Assembly: GCA_023475715.1 (NCBI GenBank)
Contig: JAMCVO010000560.1
Coordinates: 1 to 6,443 of the forward strand
Direction: 5' to 3'
Origin: Actinomycetota bacterium
GTDB taxonomy: Bacteria > Actinomycetota > Humimicrobiia > Humimicrobiales > Humimicrobiaceae
DNA length: 6,443 nucleotides
The position numbers and the translations under genes are program-made. Shown piece after piece: positions 1-6,014 of this stretch. Numbering within the stretch: the first letter of the stretch is position 1; every line of letters begins with the position of its first letter. A model generated the notes under the pieces. It did not search any database and was not told the origin of the DNA. It saw only the letters and a program-made list of their open reading frames with translations.

Positions 1-23
1 GCTCATCCTGAAGTAAATATAAT
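1..23 (+). repeat. Inverted copy of an internal piece of the solute-binding gene, at the window edge
   Basis: These 23 bases are the exact reverse complement of positions 548-570, inside the solute-binding protein gene. Read on the plus strand in the matching frame they encode AHPEVNII, the same as residues 249-256 of that protein. The reading frame then diverges and stops at TGA 49-51. Identity ends abruptly after 23 bases and begins exactly at the window edge, so the repeat may continue outside. It could be a remnant of a paralogous binding-protein gene in opposite orientation, a recombination joint, or a contig-end assembly artefact. The match itself is certain; its meaning is not. Confidence 0.85.
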
Positions 24-89
24 ATTATACCCGACAAATAAATTCTATTGAAACAGAAGGTTTATTTTTAATTTATTTGTTATTTATTT

Positions 90-126
90 GTATACGGACA
101 CAGGAATTAAACCTATATCCGTATAC
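90..126 (-). terminator. Strong 3' hairpin after the solute-binding gene (terminator-like, no U-tract)
   Basis: Read on the minus strand, GTATACGGATATAGG pairs with CCTGTGTCCGTATAC around the 7-nt loop TTTAATT. This is a 15-bp stem with 13 Watson-Crick pairs and two G-U wobbles. On the plus strand the wobble positions become A-C mismatches, so the structure fits minus-strand RNA, the direction of the operon. It starts about 40 nt after the stop codon. The following minus-strand bases are A-rich rather than a U-run, so it is not a textbook intrinsic terminator. It may instead protect the mRNA 3' end or work with another termination signal. Confidence 0.6.
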
Positions 127-165
127 TAAATCAAACTGGAATATTCTCTTGGAATATCCTTATAG

Positions 166-1314
166 TTATTTAATCATACCGTCGTCGCCGACTTCCAATT
201 TACCAGCATACTGTTCGTTAAACCATGCAACAGCTTCTTCTACAGGTACATCCCAATAGCTGATGTAGTAGTCATATGTTGTGATTTGTTTGAGTTCCCA
301 CTGGGGTATTTCACCCTTTTTGATACCTACTAGAGTATCCATCCTTGCCATTGCATTTTCTTTCGGGGTAAGACCCATTGTAAGCTTCAAAGCTTTTGTA
401 GGATCGTATACGTCCCTTATTTCGCCTTCAGGTGCGTCTGTGCTGACTACTATTTCTGTTAAAGGCTTGCCGTCTACAGCTTTACCCCTGCCTGCTTCTT
501 CAAGTGCAGGAAGAACACCCATGAGGAGGTTATTAGCTTCAGCATAAATTATATTTACTTCAGGATGAGCCTGAAGAAGGTCCTGAGCGATTGCATAAGC
601 TTTTTCTGTTCCCTCAGCAGCATCAAGCATACCAACTTCTTTTGCTTTCGGGTCTACGCTAAGTATACCTTCAACAAAAGGACCATGACGTTCAGCAGTA
701 GTTACAGGGTTTTCCATCCAGCCAATGCATGCATATGCAATAGGCTTGTCAGGATAAAATTCTTTCCACTTTGTTGCAGCAGTAACGCCCATCTTGAAAG
801 CTGCTTCTTTTTCGCTTATAGCATTGTAAGGTATCTGGAGGTCGCCAACACCCTGGTAGAAAGCTGCTGTTGCACATCCGCCATCAATGATCTCTTTAAC
901 TGTCTCTTTGACTGTTTCGCCTTCCCATACAAATACTGAAAGCAGATCAAAACCTATAGCAAGAACCTGGTCAACGTTTTCAGCCATAACATTGTTATCT
1001 GATTTGCCATCAAAAATCTGGACATCAATACCATATTTTTCTTTGCCATATTTTACAGCCCATGAAGTATCTGCCTGATGGTAGTTGTTTTCCATTGTTG
1101 ATGCAAAATATGCACATTTCATACCTTCAGTTGAAATTTCCTTAGCTGCTGCAGTTGTTTCAGCTGCTGTAGTCTCAGGTGCTGCTGTAGTCTCAGGTGC
1201 TGCAGTGGTCTCTGCAGCTGTTGTGACAGTTTTTGCCTTGCAGCCTGCAATTAACATTACACCTATTACTGAAATAATAACCATAAGTGATAAAATTACT
1301 TTTATTTTACTCAT
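166..1314 (-). CDS. Solute-binding lipoprotein, RbsB-like periplasmic-binding-protein family (probable sugar ABC uptake)
   Basis: A 382-residue exported binding protein, probably the substrate-capture component of an ABC importer for a sugar or related small molecule. Residues 1-25 form a lipoprotein signal: positive start (SKIK), hydrophobic stretch 6-23, and lipobox LIAGC with Cys25 as the acylated residue. Residues 31-57 are a low-complexity TTAA(P)E linker that would hold the domain off the membrane. The rest is a two-lobed type I binding domain; FDGKSDNNVMAENVDQVLA at 101-119 followed by GFDLLSV is the usual pattern of this class. The ATG is preceded by AAAGGAG with a 9-nt gap, and the signal peptide begins right there, supporting this start. 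It is last in the gene series, 234 bp after the second UroD-like gene. Its ligand cannot be read from sequence; the linked kinase suggests a carbohydrate or polyol. No permease or ATPase is in the window, so it may rely on distant or shared transporter parts. Confidence 0.9.
   Translation of the reverse strand: MSKIKVILSLMVIISVIGVMLIAGCKAKTVTTAAETTAAPETTAAPETTAAETTAAAKEISTEGMKCAYFASTMENNYHQADTSWAVKYGKEKYGIDVQIFDGKSDNNVMAENVDQVLAIGFDLLSVFVWEGETVKETVKEIIDGGCATAAFYQGVGDLQIPYNAISEKEAAFKMGVTAATKWKEFYPDKPIAYACIGWMENPVTTAERHGPFVEGILSVDPKAKEVGMLDAAEGTEKAYAIAQDLLQAHPEVNIIYAEANNLLMGVLPALEEAGRGKAVDGKPLTEIVVSTDAPEGEIRDVYDPTKALKLTMGLTPKENAMARMDTLVGIKKGEIPQWELKQITTYDYYISYWDVPVEEAVAWFNEQYAGKLEVGDDGMIK
548..570 (-). 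repeat. Second arm of the 23-bp inverted repeat, within the solute-binding gene
   Basis: This is the internal arm matching positions 1-23 as an exact reverse complement. It encodes residues 249-256 (AHPEVNII), a conserved-looking stretch where DNA similarity between paralogous binding-protein genes would be plausible. Confidence 0.85.
1144..1224 (-). repeat. In-frame short tandem repeat encoding the TTAA(P)E linker
   Basis: The bases encode residues 31-57 of the lipoprotein as five imperfect units: TTAAE, TTAAPE, TTAAPE, TTAAE, TTAAA. The two central units are nearly identical at DNA level, suggesting slippage or duplication. The segment lies between the lipidated Cys25 and the folded domain, where a flexible Thr/Ala/Pro spacer is expected, and its length probably varies between relatives. 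Confidence 0.85.
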
Positions 1315-1323
1315 TCCTTTTTT

Positions 1324-1330
1324 CTCCTTT
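1324..1330 (-). promoter_or_regulatory. Ribosome binding site of the solute-binding gene
   Basis: AAAGGAG on the minus strand lies 9 nt before the ATG at 1314-1312, in a purine-rich tract with further GGA motifs closer to the start. It is the third SD-like sequence in this spacer and the only one correctly placed for a substantial reading frame. Confidence 0.8.
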
Positions 1331-1379
1331 TTTCCTTTTTGTTCAAAATTGACAATATTTTTTTAAATTATATTTGCAA

Positions 1380-1388
1380 CCCTCCTTT
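1380..1388 (-). promoter_or_regulatory. SD sequence without a gene, proximal (STAB-SD-like)
   Basis: AAAGGAGGG on the minus strand is a near-perfect match to the 16S rRNA anti-SD sequence, about 65 nt before the solute-binding start. The only start-like codon just after it (TTG) meets a stop two codons later. Such sites in leader RNA are known to stabilise mRNA by binding 30S subunits (STAB-SD of the Bacillus thuringiensis cry3A leader). A perfect small dyad, CAAAAT-AAC-ATTTTG on the minus strand (1403-1389), lies directly upstream. The function here is inferred. Confidence 0.5.
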
Positions 1389-1426
1389 CAAAATGTTATT
1401 TTGCTGTATTTAATTTATTCTTTATT

Positions 1427-1434
1427 CCTCCTTT
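1427..1434 (-). promoter_or_regulatory. SD sequence without a gene, distal (STAB-SD-like)
   Basis: AAAGGAGG on the minus strand, 46 nt upstream of the proximal copy, is again followed by no usable start codon (the next bases are AATAAAGAATAAATT). It may be an mRNA-stabilising ribosome-binding element, or the relic of a lost small gene. I could not identify a convincing promoter further upstream in this spacer (up to 1548); the best -10-like string, TATAGA, has no good -35 at proper spacing. Confidence 0.45.
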
Positions 1435-1548
1435 CCACTTTGAAATTATTTAATTAACTTATCTATAATTAAACAGTAAAACTGAAAATATAAAACTAAC
1501 AAAATGGCCTTAAAAAATTAACAGCTCGGTTTGGAATATTTCTATATC

Positions 1549-2844
1549 TTATATCCCTACTATATTTTTCCACATTTTTATCCATTCCTTTGCCCTTGCA
1601 GGAGTGCATTTAGATGAATAAACATCACGGCAGATTATTTCAAGGCAGCCGTTTTTGGTAGCATCCCTAGTCTGTATGGCTTCTTTTTCCACCAAGTCCC
1701 AATTTGCAGTTTCACCGCTTACATATGCAGGTGTCGGTTTCCTGCTGTAAACATAATCCTTGCCAAGAAGCTCTCCTGCTTTTTTGAAATCATTCCAGTG
1801 CGAAACTGAAACTATACGAAGGTTCTTTATTGCCTGTTTGACATATGGAAACCTGTCATCCATTCTTTCGCAGCAACCGTAATATGAAAGACCAAACATA
1901 TTAGCTATTTCGGCAATATAAGGCAGGAAAGATTCAGCAAACATTTTTGGCGACATGCACTCCGTTTCCTGGGATTCAGGCCAAGTCCAGCAGTCTTTTA
2001 ACTCGACTTCCCTATCCGTATCACAAGCTGGTAGATCAGACACATAGCCATAGCATGAAGGTCCGGCAAACTGGTTATCGGTATTAAAATCAAGCAATTT
2101 TTCATCTTTCAAGAACTGATAGAATCTTTTCTTGTCATCGACCAGGAACCTGCAAAGTGTATGAAGCGCATCAGGATGATCATATACCCATGTCATAATC
2201 TTTTCGGTTCCAATCAGTTTAAAAAGATCCCATGTGACACCTATAAAATTATTGCCGGTAAAAGGCTGGTTGCCCAGATCAAAGTCAAAATTGTCAAAAT
2301 TACCAAGTTTTATGGGCAGGATATCCCCGAATATGTTCTCAAGTTTATCCTTCATTTCTAAAGTGGGCTTCTTATCTACCTTAAAAGTCCTTGGAGTAAG
2401 TCTTTTAATATCATCCGGTGTTTTTATAGGAAAATTAGATAAATAAGCCAATCCTGCTACTTTTGCCTGATGCTCCTCGATCTTTATTTCCCCAAAATCT
2501 TTCCCGGTAACTACTAACTCGGGGCCCCACCATGCAATACGAAAATATGGCTCTATAACAATATCGTCATCCATCTCTTCAAATTGCCTGATGGCAAACA
2601 TCATTCTTTTTTCAACATTCTGCAGCATATTGTCTTCACATCTTAGCTTGTAGTCATCCAGATAACCATCAAGCCAGAAAGGTTCAAATATTATCATTGG
2701 TCTTTGCGGCTTTAAATCGTGAAGATCTTTCCATAGTCTTTTTCTTTCCGGCATCACATCCATTTGTGCGATTTCCATATATCTTTTTGCCAATTCCCTC
2801 AGGACTTTTACATCATTCTGGCTTACATTACTATTTCCTCGCAT
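1549..2844 (-). CDS. UroD-superfamily protein of the Cys-Cys-Glu type, function unknown
   Basis: A 431-residue cytoplasmic protein that I place in the uroporphyrinogen decarboxylase / corrinoid methyltransferase (MtaA-like) superfamily. Supporting signs are an N-terminal LAKRYMEIAQ...ERKRLWKDLHDLKPQRP region (residues 18-49), the motif YYGCCERMD at 321-329, then LRIVSVSHWND (342-352), YVYSRKPTPA (364-373) and a Cys-rich end (Cys400, Cys405). From memory, anaerobe proteins labelled UroD-like or 'trimethylamine corrinoid protein 2' share this YGCCE...SRKP layout; their chemistry is not established. It lacks the RQAGR motif of true haem-pathway UroD and the HxCG motif of its neighbour. Cys324, Cys325 and the late cysteines are candidate metal ligands. 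The start has AGAGG 6 nt upstream of the ATG and lies 32 nt after the preceding UroD-like gene, indicating one transcript. Family placement is fairly sure; reaction and substrate are unknown. Confidence 0.8.
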   Translation of the reverse strand: MRGNSNVSQNDVKVLRELAKRYMEIAQMDVMPERKRLWKDLHDLKPQRPMIIFEPFWLDGYLDDYKLRCEDNMLQNVEKRMMFAIRQFEEMDDDIVIEPYFRIAWWGPELVVTGKDFGEIKIEEHQAKVAGLAYLSNFPIKTPDDIKRLTPRTFKVDKKPTLEMKDKLENIFGDILPIKLGNFDNFDFDLGNQPFTGNNFIGVTWDLFKLIGTEKIMTWVYDHPDALHTLCRFLVDDKKRFYQFLKDEKLLDFNTDNQFAGPSCYGYVSDLPACDTDREVELKDCWTWPESQETECMSPKMFAESFLPYIAEIANMFGLSYYGCCERMDDRFPYVKQAIKNLRIVSVSHWNDFKKAGELLGKDYVYSRKPTPAYVSGETANWDLVEKEAIQTRDATKNGCLEIICRDVYSSKCTPARAKEWIKMWKNIVGI

Positions 2845-2876
2845 ATGACACCTCTTTTATTGTTTTAATTAATTTT

Positions 2877-4007
2877 TTAATATTTACCAAACTCTAAAGC
2901 TGCCTGATACATTGCAATTATTTTTTGTGGCAGGACACCTGATTGTATATTATGGGAAGGAGAAAGAATATAACCACCCTCTTGTGAAAGATTTTCTATC
3001 CTAATTTTTACTTCATTTATCAGATCAAGAGTTGTTCCGTGAGAAATAGTTTCCTGGGAATTTATTGCTCCATGAAAACTCAACCTTTCACCAAATTTTT
3101 CCTTTATAAGCCGGGTATCCATTCCTGATGCATTAGGTTGAACCGGATTAAGTATATCTGCACCCATTTCAATAAAATCTTCTATAAAACCGTATACTGC
3201 TCCGCAGGAGTGGACAGCCAATTTACCATTGGGATTCTGCTTTAAAAATTCTTTTTTTGCTTCCTGCCACTCTGTCTGTAAGAATGGTTTAACTCTTTTT
3301 CTAAATAATTCCAGTGAAATCAATGGGGCAGTTTGAGAGCCTAAATCTTCTCCCTGAATTCTAAAATATGTTAAATATTTACCAATTTCCTGCAAAATTT
3401 GTTTATTTCTGTGTAAATTAATCTCAAGTATTTTTTTCATTACAGCTGTAGCCATATCCGGATTGATAAGCAAATCCATAAAGAAATTCTCCATACCTCT
3501 TAAATAATGTGCACGTTCAAAAATGTTTCCACCAAAGTTCATTGTAAGAGCAAACTCTGTATCAGAATAAAGCTCTTTTACATATTCTTTCAATCCTTCG
3601 ATTCTTGGTTCATCAATACTAGGCCATTTATAGTTTAGAATATCATCAATACTTTCAGCATCTTTTAAAGGATGATCTTCCAACTGATATAAAAATCCAC
3701 CATTTCTATCCTGGACACATTTTTTTAAACATCCCCACTCATCTTCAAATATTTCAGAATTCTTATTCCATAAGTCCTTTGCAGTAATTCCAAAAGGAAT
3801 ATGCATGACATCAACATTAAGTTTTTTTAAAACTTCAGGTTTAGGAAATATATGCGCCCATTCATCCCACCATAAATCATCAGAAATATTTAAATAATCT
3901 ATTAAATCCTGGTAAGGTTTTACTGTAATAGTTATATCCAAAGGAACCCTGTCAGGCTCCTTATGTTCTAAAGCAATTTTTACACGTTCTCTGCTGGTTA
4001 GTGTCAC
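2877..4007 (-). CDS. UroD-superfamily protein with HxCG motif (MtaA-like fold), function unknown
   Basis: A 376-residue cytoplasmic protein of the uroporphyrinogen decarboxylase superfamily. It has the typical opening TSRERVKIALEHKEPDRVPLD (residues 4-24), HSCG at 266-269 as in zinc-dependent methylcobamide:thiol methyltransferases, GADILNPVQPNASGMD (282-297), FHGAIN (311-316) and the C-terminal GGYILSPSHNIQ...P...IIAMYQAA (344-370). The RQAGR substrate motif of haem-pathway UroD is missing, so it is not HemE. Members of this subgroup are often found beside sugar or corrinoid genes, mostly without known activity. It starts with GTG at 4007-4005, chosen because GGAG sits 9 nt upstream and TSRERV is the normal N-terminus. 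It follows the kinase by 67 nt. Its base composition is clearly more AT-rich than either flanking gene (about one third GC in sampled lines), hinting at a different history. Confidence 0.87.
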   Translation of the reverse strand: MTLTSRERVKIALEHKEPDRVPLDITITVKPYQDLIDYLNISDDLWWDEWAHIFPKPEVLKKLNVDVMHIPFGITAKDLWNKNSEIFEDEWGCLKKCVQDRNGGFLYQLEDHPLKDAESIDDILNYKWPSIDEPRIEGLKEYVKELYSDTEFALTMNFGGNIFERAHYLRGMENFFMDLLINPDMATAVMKKILEINLHRNKQILQEIGKYLTYFRIQGEDLGSQTAPLISLELFRKRVKPFLQTEWQEAKKEFLKQNPNGKLAVHSCGAVYGFIEDFIEMGADILNPVQPNASGMDTRLIKEKFGERLSFHGAINSQETISHGTTLDLINEVKIRIENLSQEGGYILSPSHNIQSGVLPQKIIAMYQAALEFGKY

Positions 4008-4016
4008 TATAATAAT

Positions 4017-4020
4017 CTCC
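4017..4020 (-). promoter_or_regulatory. Ribosome binding site deciding the GTG start of the HxCG UroD-like gene
   Basis: GGAG on the minus strand lies 9 nt upstream of GTG 4007-4005. No ATG is available near this point that would keep the conserved N-terminal TSRERVKIALEH, so the GTG start is preferred. Confidence 0.7.
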
Positions 4021-4074
4021 GAAATGTTAATTTATAATTTTCTTTTTAAATTCTTTATTTATAAAATTTATTAA

Positions 4075-5613
4075 TTACTTTTGTAAATCTGATAAACGCT
4101 TATAAATTCCATTTTTATCAAGCGACTCATAAATATCCCGGTATATTCCAAATAACTCCTCATAAACTTTTACATTTTCGGGAACCGGTTCATATCTTTT
4201 ATCAAATTTAACAAGATCATCTGCTGCTTCCCTAATATCCTTATATATCCCGACCCCGACAGCGCCGCACATTGCTGAACCTAGGGAGCCTGCATCTTTC
4301 ACATGCAATGTCTCGGTTGGAAGATTATAGCAATCTGCCTGTATCTGGTTCCAAGTTTCAGATTTTGTAGCTCCGCCGATTATGCGCACTTTATCTACTT
4401 TTATATTATTTTCCCTGATGCTGTTGATTATGTCTTTTTGTTCCAGCGTAATGCCTTCTATGCATGAGCGGGCCATGTGCATCCTTGTATGGGAAAATGT
4501 CAGGCCTAGAAATGCTCCCCTTGCATTAGTGTTCCATCTTGGTGACGCAGCAGCAGCCCAATAAGGCATGCATAACAAGCCATCGCATCCGGCAGGTATT
4601 TTCTTTATCTTCTTTTCCAAGTCCACAAAAACATCGGTCCCATTTATCTGAGCCCGCTCCTTTTCCAGGGCAGCAACTTCATCCCTGAACCACCTGTATA
4701 CGCCTGCCGCCCCATTCTGGAGTCCTTCAAACTGCCAGTAACCGTGAAGTGCATGATTGCAGATTATTGTTTTACCTTTTGGGTCTCTGTATTTGTTTTC
4801 CAGGAAAGCCACAGCCATTCCTCCTGTGCCAATCGATACCGAAAGCATTCCCGGGTAAACAACTCCTGCCCCGACCGCTGCACTATTCTGGTCACCGATT
4901 CCCACACATATCGGGGTGCCTTCAAGGAATCCGCTCTTTTCTGCAGCTTCTTTTGAGATTCCGCCAATGCAAGTCCCAGAAGGCAAAACTTTTGCAAGCT
5001 TGTCTTTATCTATTTCAAACGTATCAATGATTTCCTTGCTCCAGCAAAAATTATCTGTGTCCCATAAACCTGAAATCGCAATTCCTGCTTCGTCGCTATA
5101 ATAATCATCTGCGCCAAGAGCTTTTAATACAACATCCTGGAGCTGGGTGTGTTTTTTGGTCTGTTTCCAGATTTTTGGCTCTTTATCCCTTATATAAAGC
5201 ACCTTTTGCAAAATCCATGTACAGGCATTTGGCATGCCCGTTATTTTGTAATACTTATCGTTCCCGATCTTCTGGTCTATCATCATCACCTCATCGGTGG
5301 TTCGGTTATCCTGCCAAGAGATCATTTTGAGGGGTTTATCATTATAGTCGACAAAGACACAGCAGCCTCTCTGTGTCGATGCTGCAATGGATGCAATTTC
5401 TGAAGGGTTTATACCACTGTTTTTAAGGGCCTGTCTGTTTGTTTCAAAAAGCGCATCAATCATTTCATTGACATCCTGCTCCACCCAGTTTGGCTTCGGG
5501 TAGTAACAGGAGTACTCCTTATATCCGCTGCCTACAATCCTGCCCTTTAAATCAAAAATAATAGTCTTTGTCCCTGTTGTACCGACATCAATTCCAACTA
5601 TATATTTCTTCAT
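4075..5613 (-). CDS. FGGY-family carbohydrate kinase (xylulokinase-like)
   Basis: A 512-residue cytoplasmic ATP-dependent sugar or polyol kinase, full length for the FGGY family. The N-terminal lobe opens with GIDVGTTGTKTIIFD (7-21), the first phosphate loop. SWQDNRTT (99-106) corresponds to the substrate-side motif seen as W-x-D-x-R-T in xylulokinases. GIGDQNSAAVGAG (238-250) carries Asp241, the expected catalytic base. SIGTGG (260-265) is the second phosphate loop, and IIGGATKSETWNQIQAD (411-427) plus DAGSLGSAMCGAVG (440-453) form the C-terminal nucleotide-binding region. The ATG has AAAGGAA 10 nt upstream and begins the conserved phosphate loop directly. It is the first gene after the promoter at 5787-5814, about 165 nt from the predicted transcript start. 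The FGGY family acts on xylulose, ribulose, fuculose, glycerol, erythritol and others; sequence reading does not settle which. 'Xylulokinase' would be only a default label. Confidence 0.92.
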   Translation of the reverse strand: MKKYIVGIDVGTTGTKTIIFDLKGRIVGSGYKEYSCYYPKPNWVEQDVNEMIDALFETNRQALKNSGINPSEIASIAASTQRGCCVFVDYNDKPLKMISWQDNRTTDEVMMIDQKIGNDKYYKITGMPNACTWILQKVLYIRDKEPKIWKQTKKHTQLQDVVLKALGADDYYSDEAGIAISGLWDTDNFCWSKEIIDTFEIDKDKLAKVLPSGTCIGGISKEAAEKSGFLEGTPICVGIGDQNSAAVGAGVVYPGMLSVSIGTGGMAVAFLENKYRDPKGKTIICNHALHGYWQFEGLQNGAAGVYRWFRDEVAALEKERAQINGTDVFVDLEKKIKKIPAGCDGLLCMPYWAAAASPRWNTNARGAFLGLTFSHTRMHMARSCIEGITLEQKDIINSIRENNIKVDKVRIIGGATKSETWNQIQADCYNLPTETLHVKDAGSLGSAMCGAVGVGIYKDIREAADDLVKFDKRYEPVPENVKVYEELFGIYRDIYESLDKNGIYKRLSDLQK

Positions 5614-5735
5614 AAATAATAAATTCCTTTAGATTTTAGAAAATTTTAAAGTCTTAGAATTAAAATCAGAAAATTACAGGTTTTTTATTTAAAATAAAGT
5701 TTTTACCAGATTCTATTTTAAAAAATAAAAATATC

Positions 5736-5777
5736 TTTATTTTTTTTCAACTACTGAAATTTATTTTAATTTATAAA
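5736..5777. repeat. 42-bp direct repeat, copy 1 (downstream of the promoter)
   Basis: Identical over 42 bp to 5800-5841, with a period of 64 bp. It contains the dyad TTTCA-ACTAC-TGAAA at 5745-5759. It lies just after the predicted transcription start of the kinase operon, in the untranslated leader. Confidence 0.9.
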
Positions 5778-5786
5778 CTAATTAAG

Positions 5787-5814
5787 ATTATAGATATTTT
5801 TTATTTTTTTTCAA
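5787..5814 (-). promoter_or_regulatory. Probable sigma-70-type promoter of the kinase / UroD-like operon
   Basis: On the minus strand, TTGAAA (5814-5809) and TATAAT (5792-5787) are separated by 16 bp: a perfect -10 and a -35 with four of six consensus bases. Transcription would begin near 5780, giving a leader of about 165 nt before the kinase ATG. The -35 is within the downstream half of the dyad of repeat copy 2, so a protein bound to the repeat would block it. The very AT-rich background makes chance matches more likely, but a full TATAAT correctly spaced and oriented before an operon is good support. Confidence 0.65.
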
Positions 5815-5841
5815 CTACTGAAATTTATTTTAATTTATAAA
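5800..5841. repeat. 42-bp direct repeat, copy 2 (overlaps the -35 box)
   Basis: Identical to 5736-5777. Its dyad TTTCA-N5-TGAAA is at 5809-5823, and the minus-strand TGAAA half is part of the -35 hexamer. The 64-bp spacing between copies is close to six turns of B-DNA, so both dyads face the same side of the helix. This is typical of cooperative or looping regulators. An operator role is inferred. Confidence 0.9.
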
Positions 5842-6014
5842 ATATTATAAATATTTTTTAATATTATTTAGACCATGAAGTATTACTATTCATTTCATCA
5901 TCGTTTGAAATATTTTTCTGATTAGTTCCATCAGCATTCATCAGAGATTATTTTTTAAAAAATATTAAAAACTATTGAAATAAAAATTATTAATATTTAA
6001 ATAAAATAAAAAAA

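Larger units (their letters stand above)
1..165. other. AT-rich region downstream of the solute-binding gene
   Basis: I see no complete gene here. It holds the 23-bp edge repeat, the strong hairpin at 90-126, and a direct repeat ATTTATTTGT at 71-80 and 82-91. The reverse complement of that decamer occurs at 34-43, and the match extends to 11 bp when 34-44 is paired with 70-80. In the minus-strand transcript this would be a second, weaker stem 3' of the main hairpin. No permease or ATPase gene follows the binding-protein gene within the window. Confidence 0.7.
5614..6014. other. AT-rich intergenic control region with promoter and repeats
   Basis: A 401-bp spacer without a supported gene. It contains the 42-bp direct repeat, the promoter and leader of the kinase operon, an A/T-only palindrome (ATTTTTTAAAAAAT, 5950-5963), and a short segment of more mixed composition at 5864-5941. 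That segment has a 25-codon minus-strand frame rich in Asn, Ser and Asp but lacking an SD sequence. A degenerate third version of the repeat core (AACTATTGAAAT) is at 5970-5981. There is no clear intrinsic terminator after the 102-residue gene. Confidence 0.7.

Noticed and set aside
565..939. Plus-strand open frame of 124 codons opposite the binding-protein gene
   Set aside because: It is antisense to a clear lipoprotein gene, has a Cys/Phe/Ser-rich composition typical of reverse-strand shadows, and has no recognisable domain.
1441..1548. Separate promoter for the binding-protein gene
   Set aside because: TATAGA and TAGATA strings exist on the minus strand, but no acceptable -35 lies at 16-18 bp. 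The evidence is too weak to list.
1549..4007. Annotation of the two UroD-like proteins as haem-pathway uroporphyrinogen decarboxylase (hemE)
   Set aside because: Both lack the RQAGR motif near the N-terminus, carry Cys-based motifs instead, and have no haem biosynthesis neighbours.
4764..4997. Second minus-strand open frame of 77 codons inside the kinase
   Set aside because: It overlaps the catalytic region of the kinase in another frame, has no SD of note, and its protein shows no family features. It is a shadow frame of a well-supported gene.
5614..5780. Riboswitch in the kinase leader
   Set aside because: The leader is about 165 nt but almost all A and T. I found no conserved riboswitch core or stable GC-containing stems.
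5736..5841. Possible short CRISPR array
   Set aside because: There are only two repeat units, with a 22-bp AT-rich gap too short for a normal spacer and no cas genes. The repeat overlaps a promoter, so an operator explanation fits better.
5950..5963. Terminator after the 102-residue gene
   Set aside because: The palindrome is made only of A and T, with no loop and no GC-rich stem. In this composition it is expected by chance.
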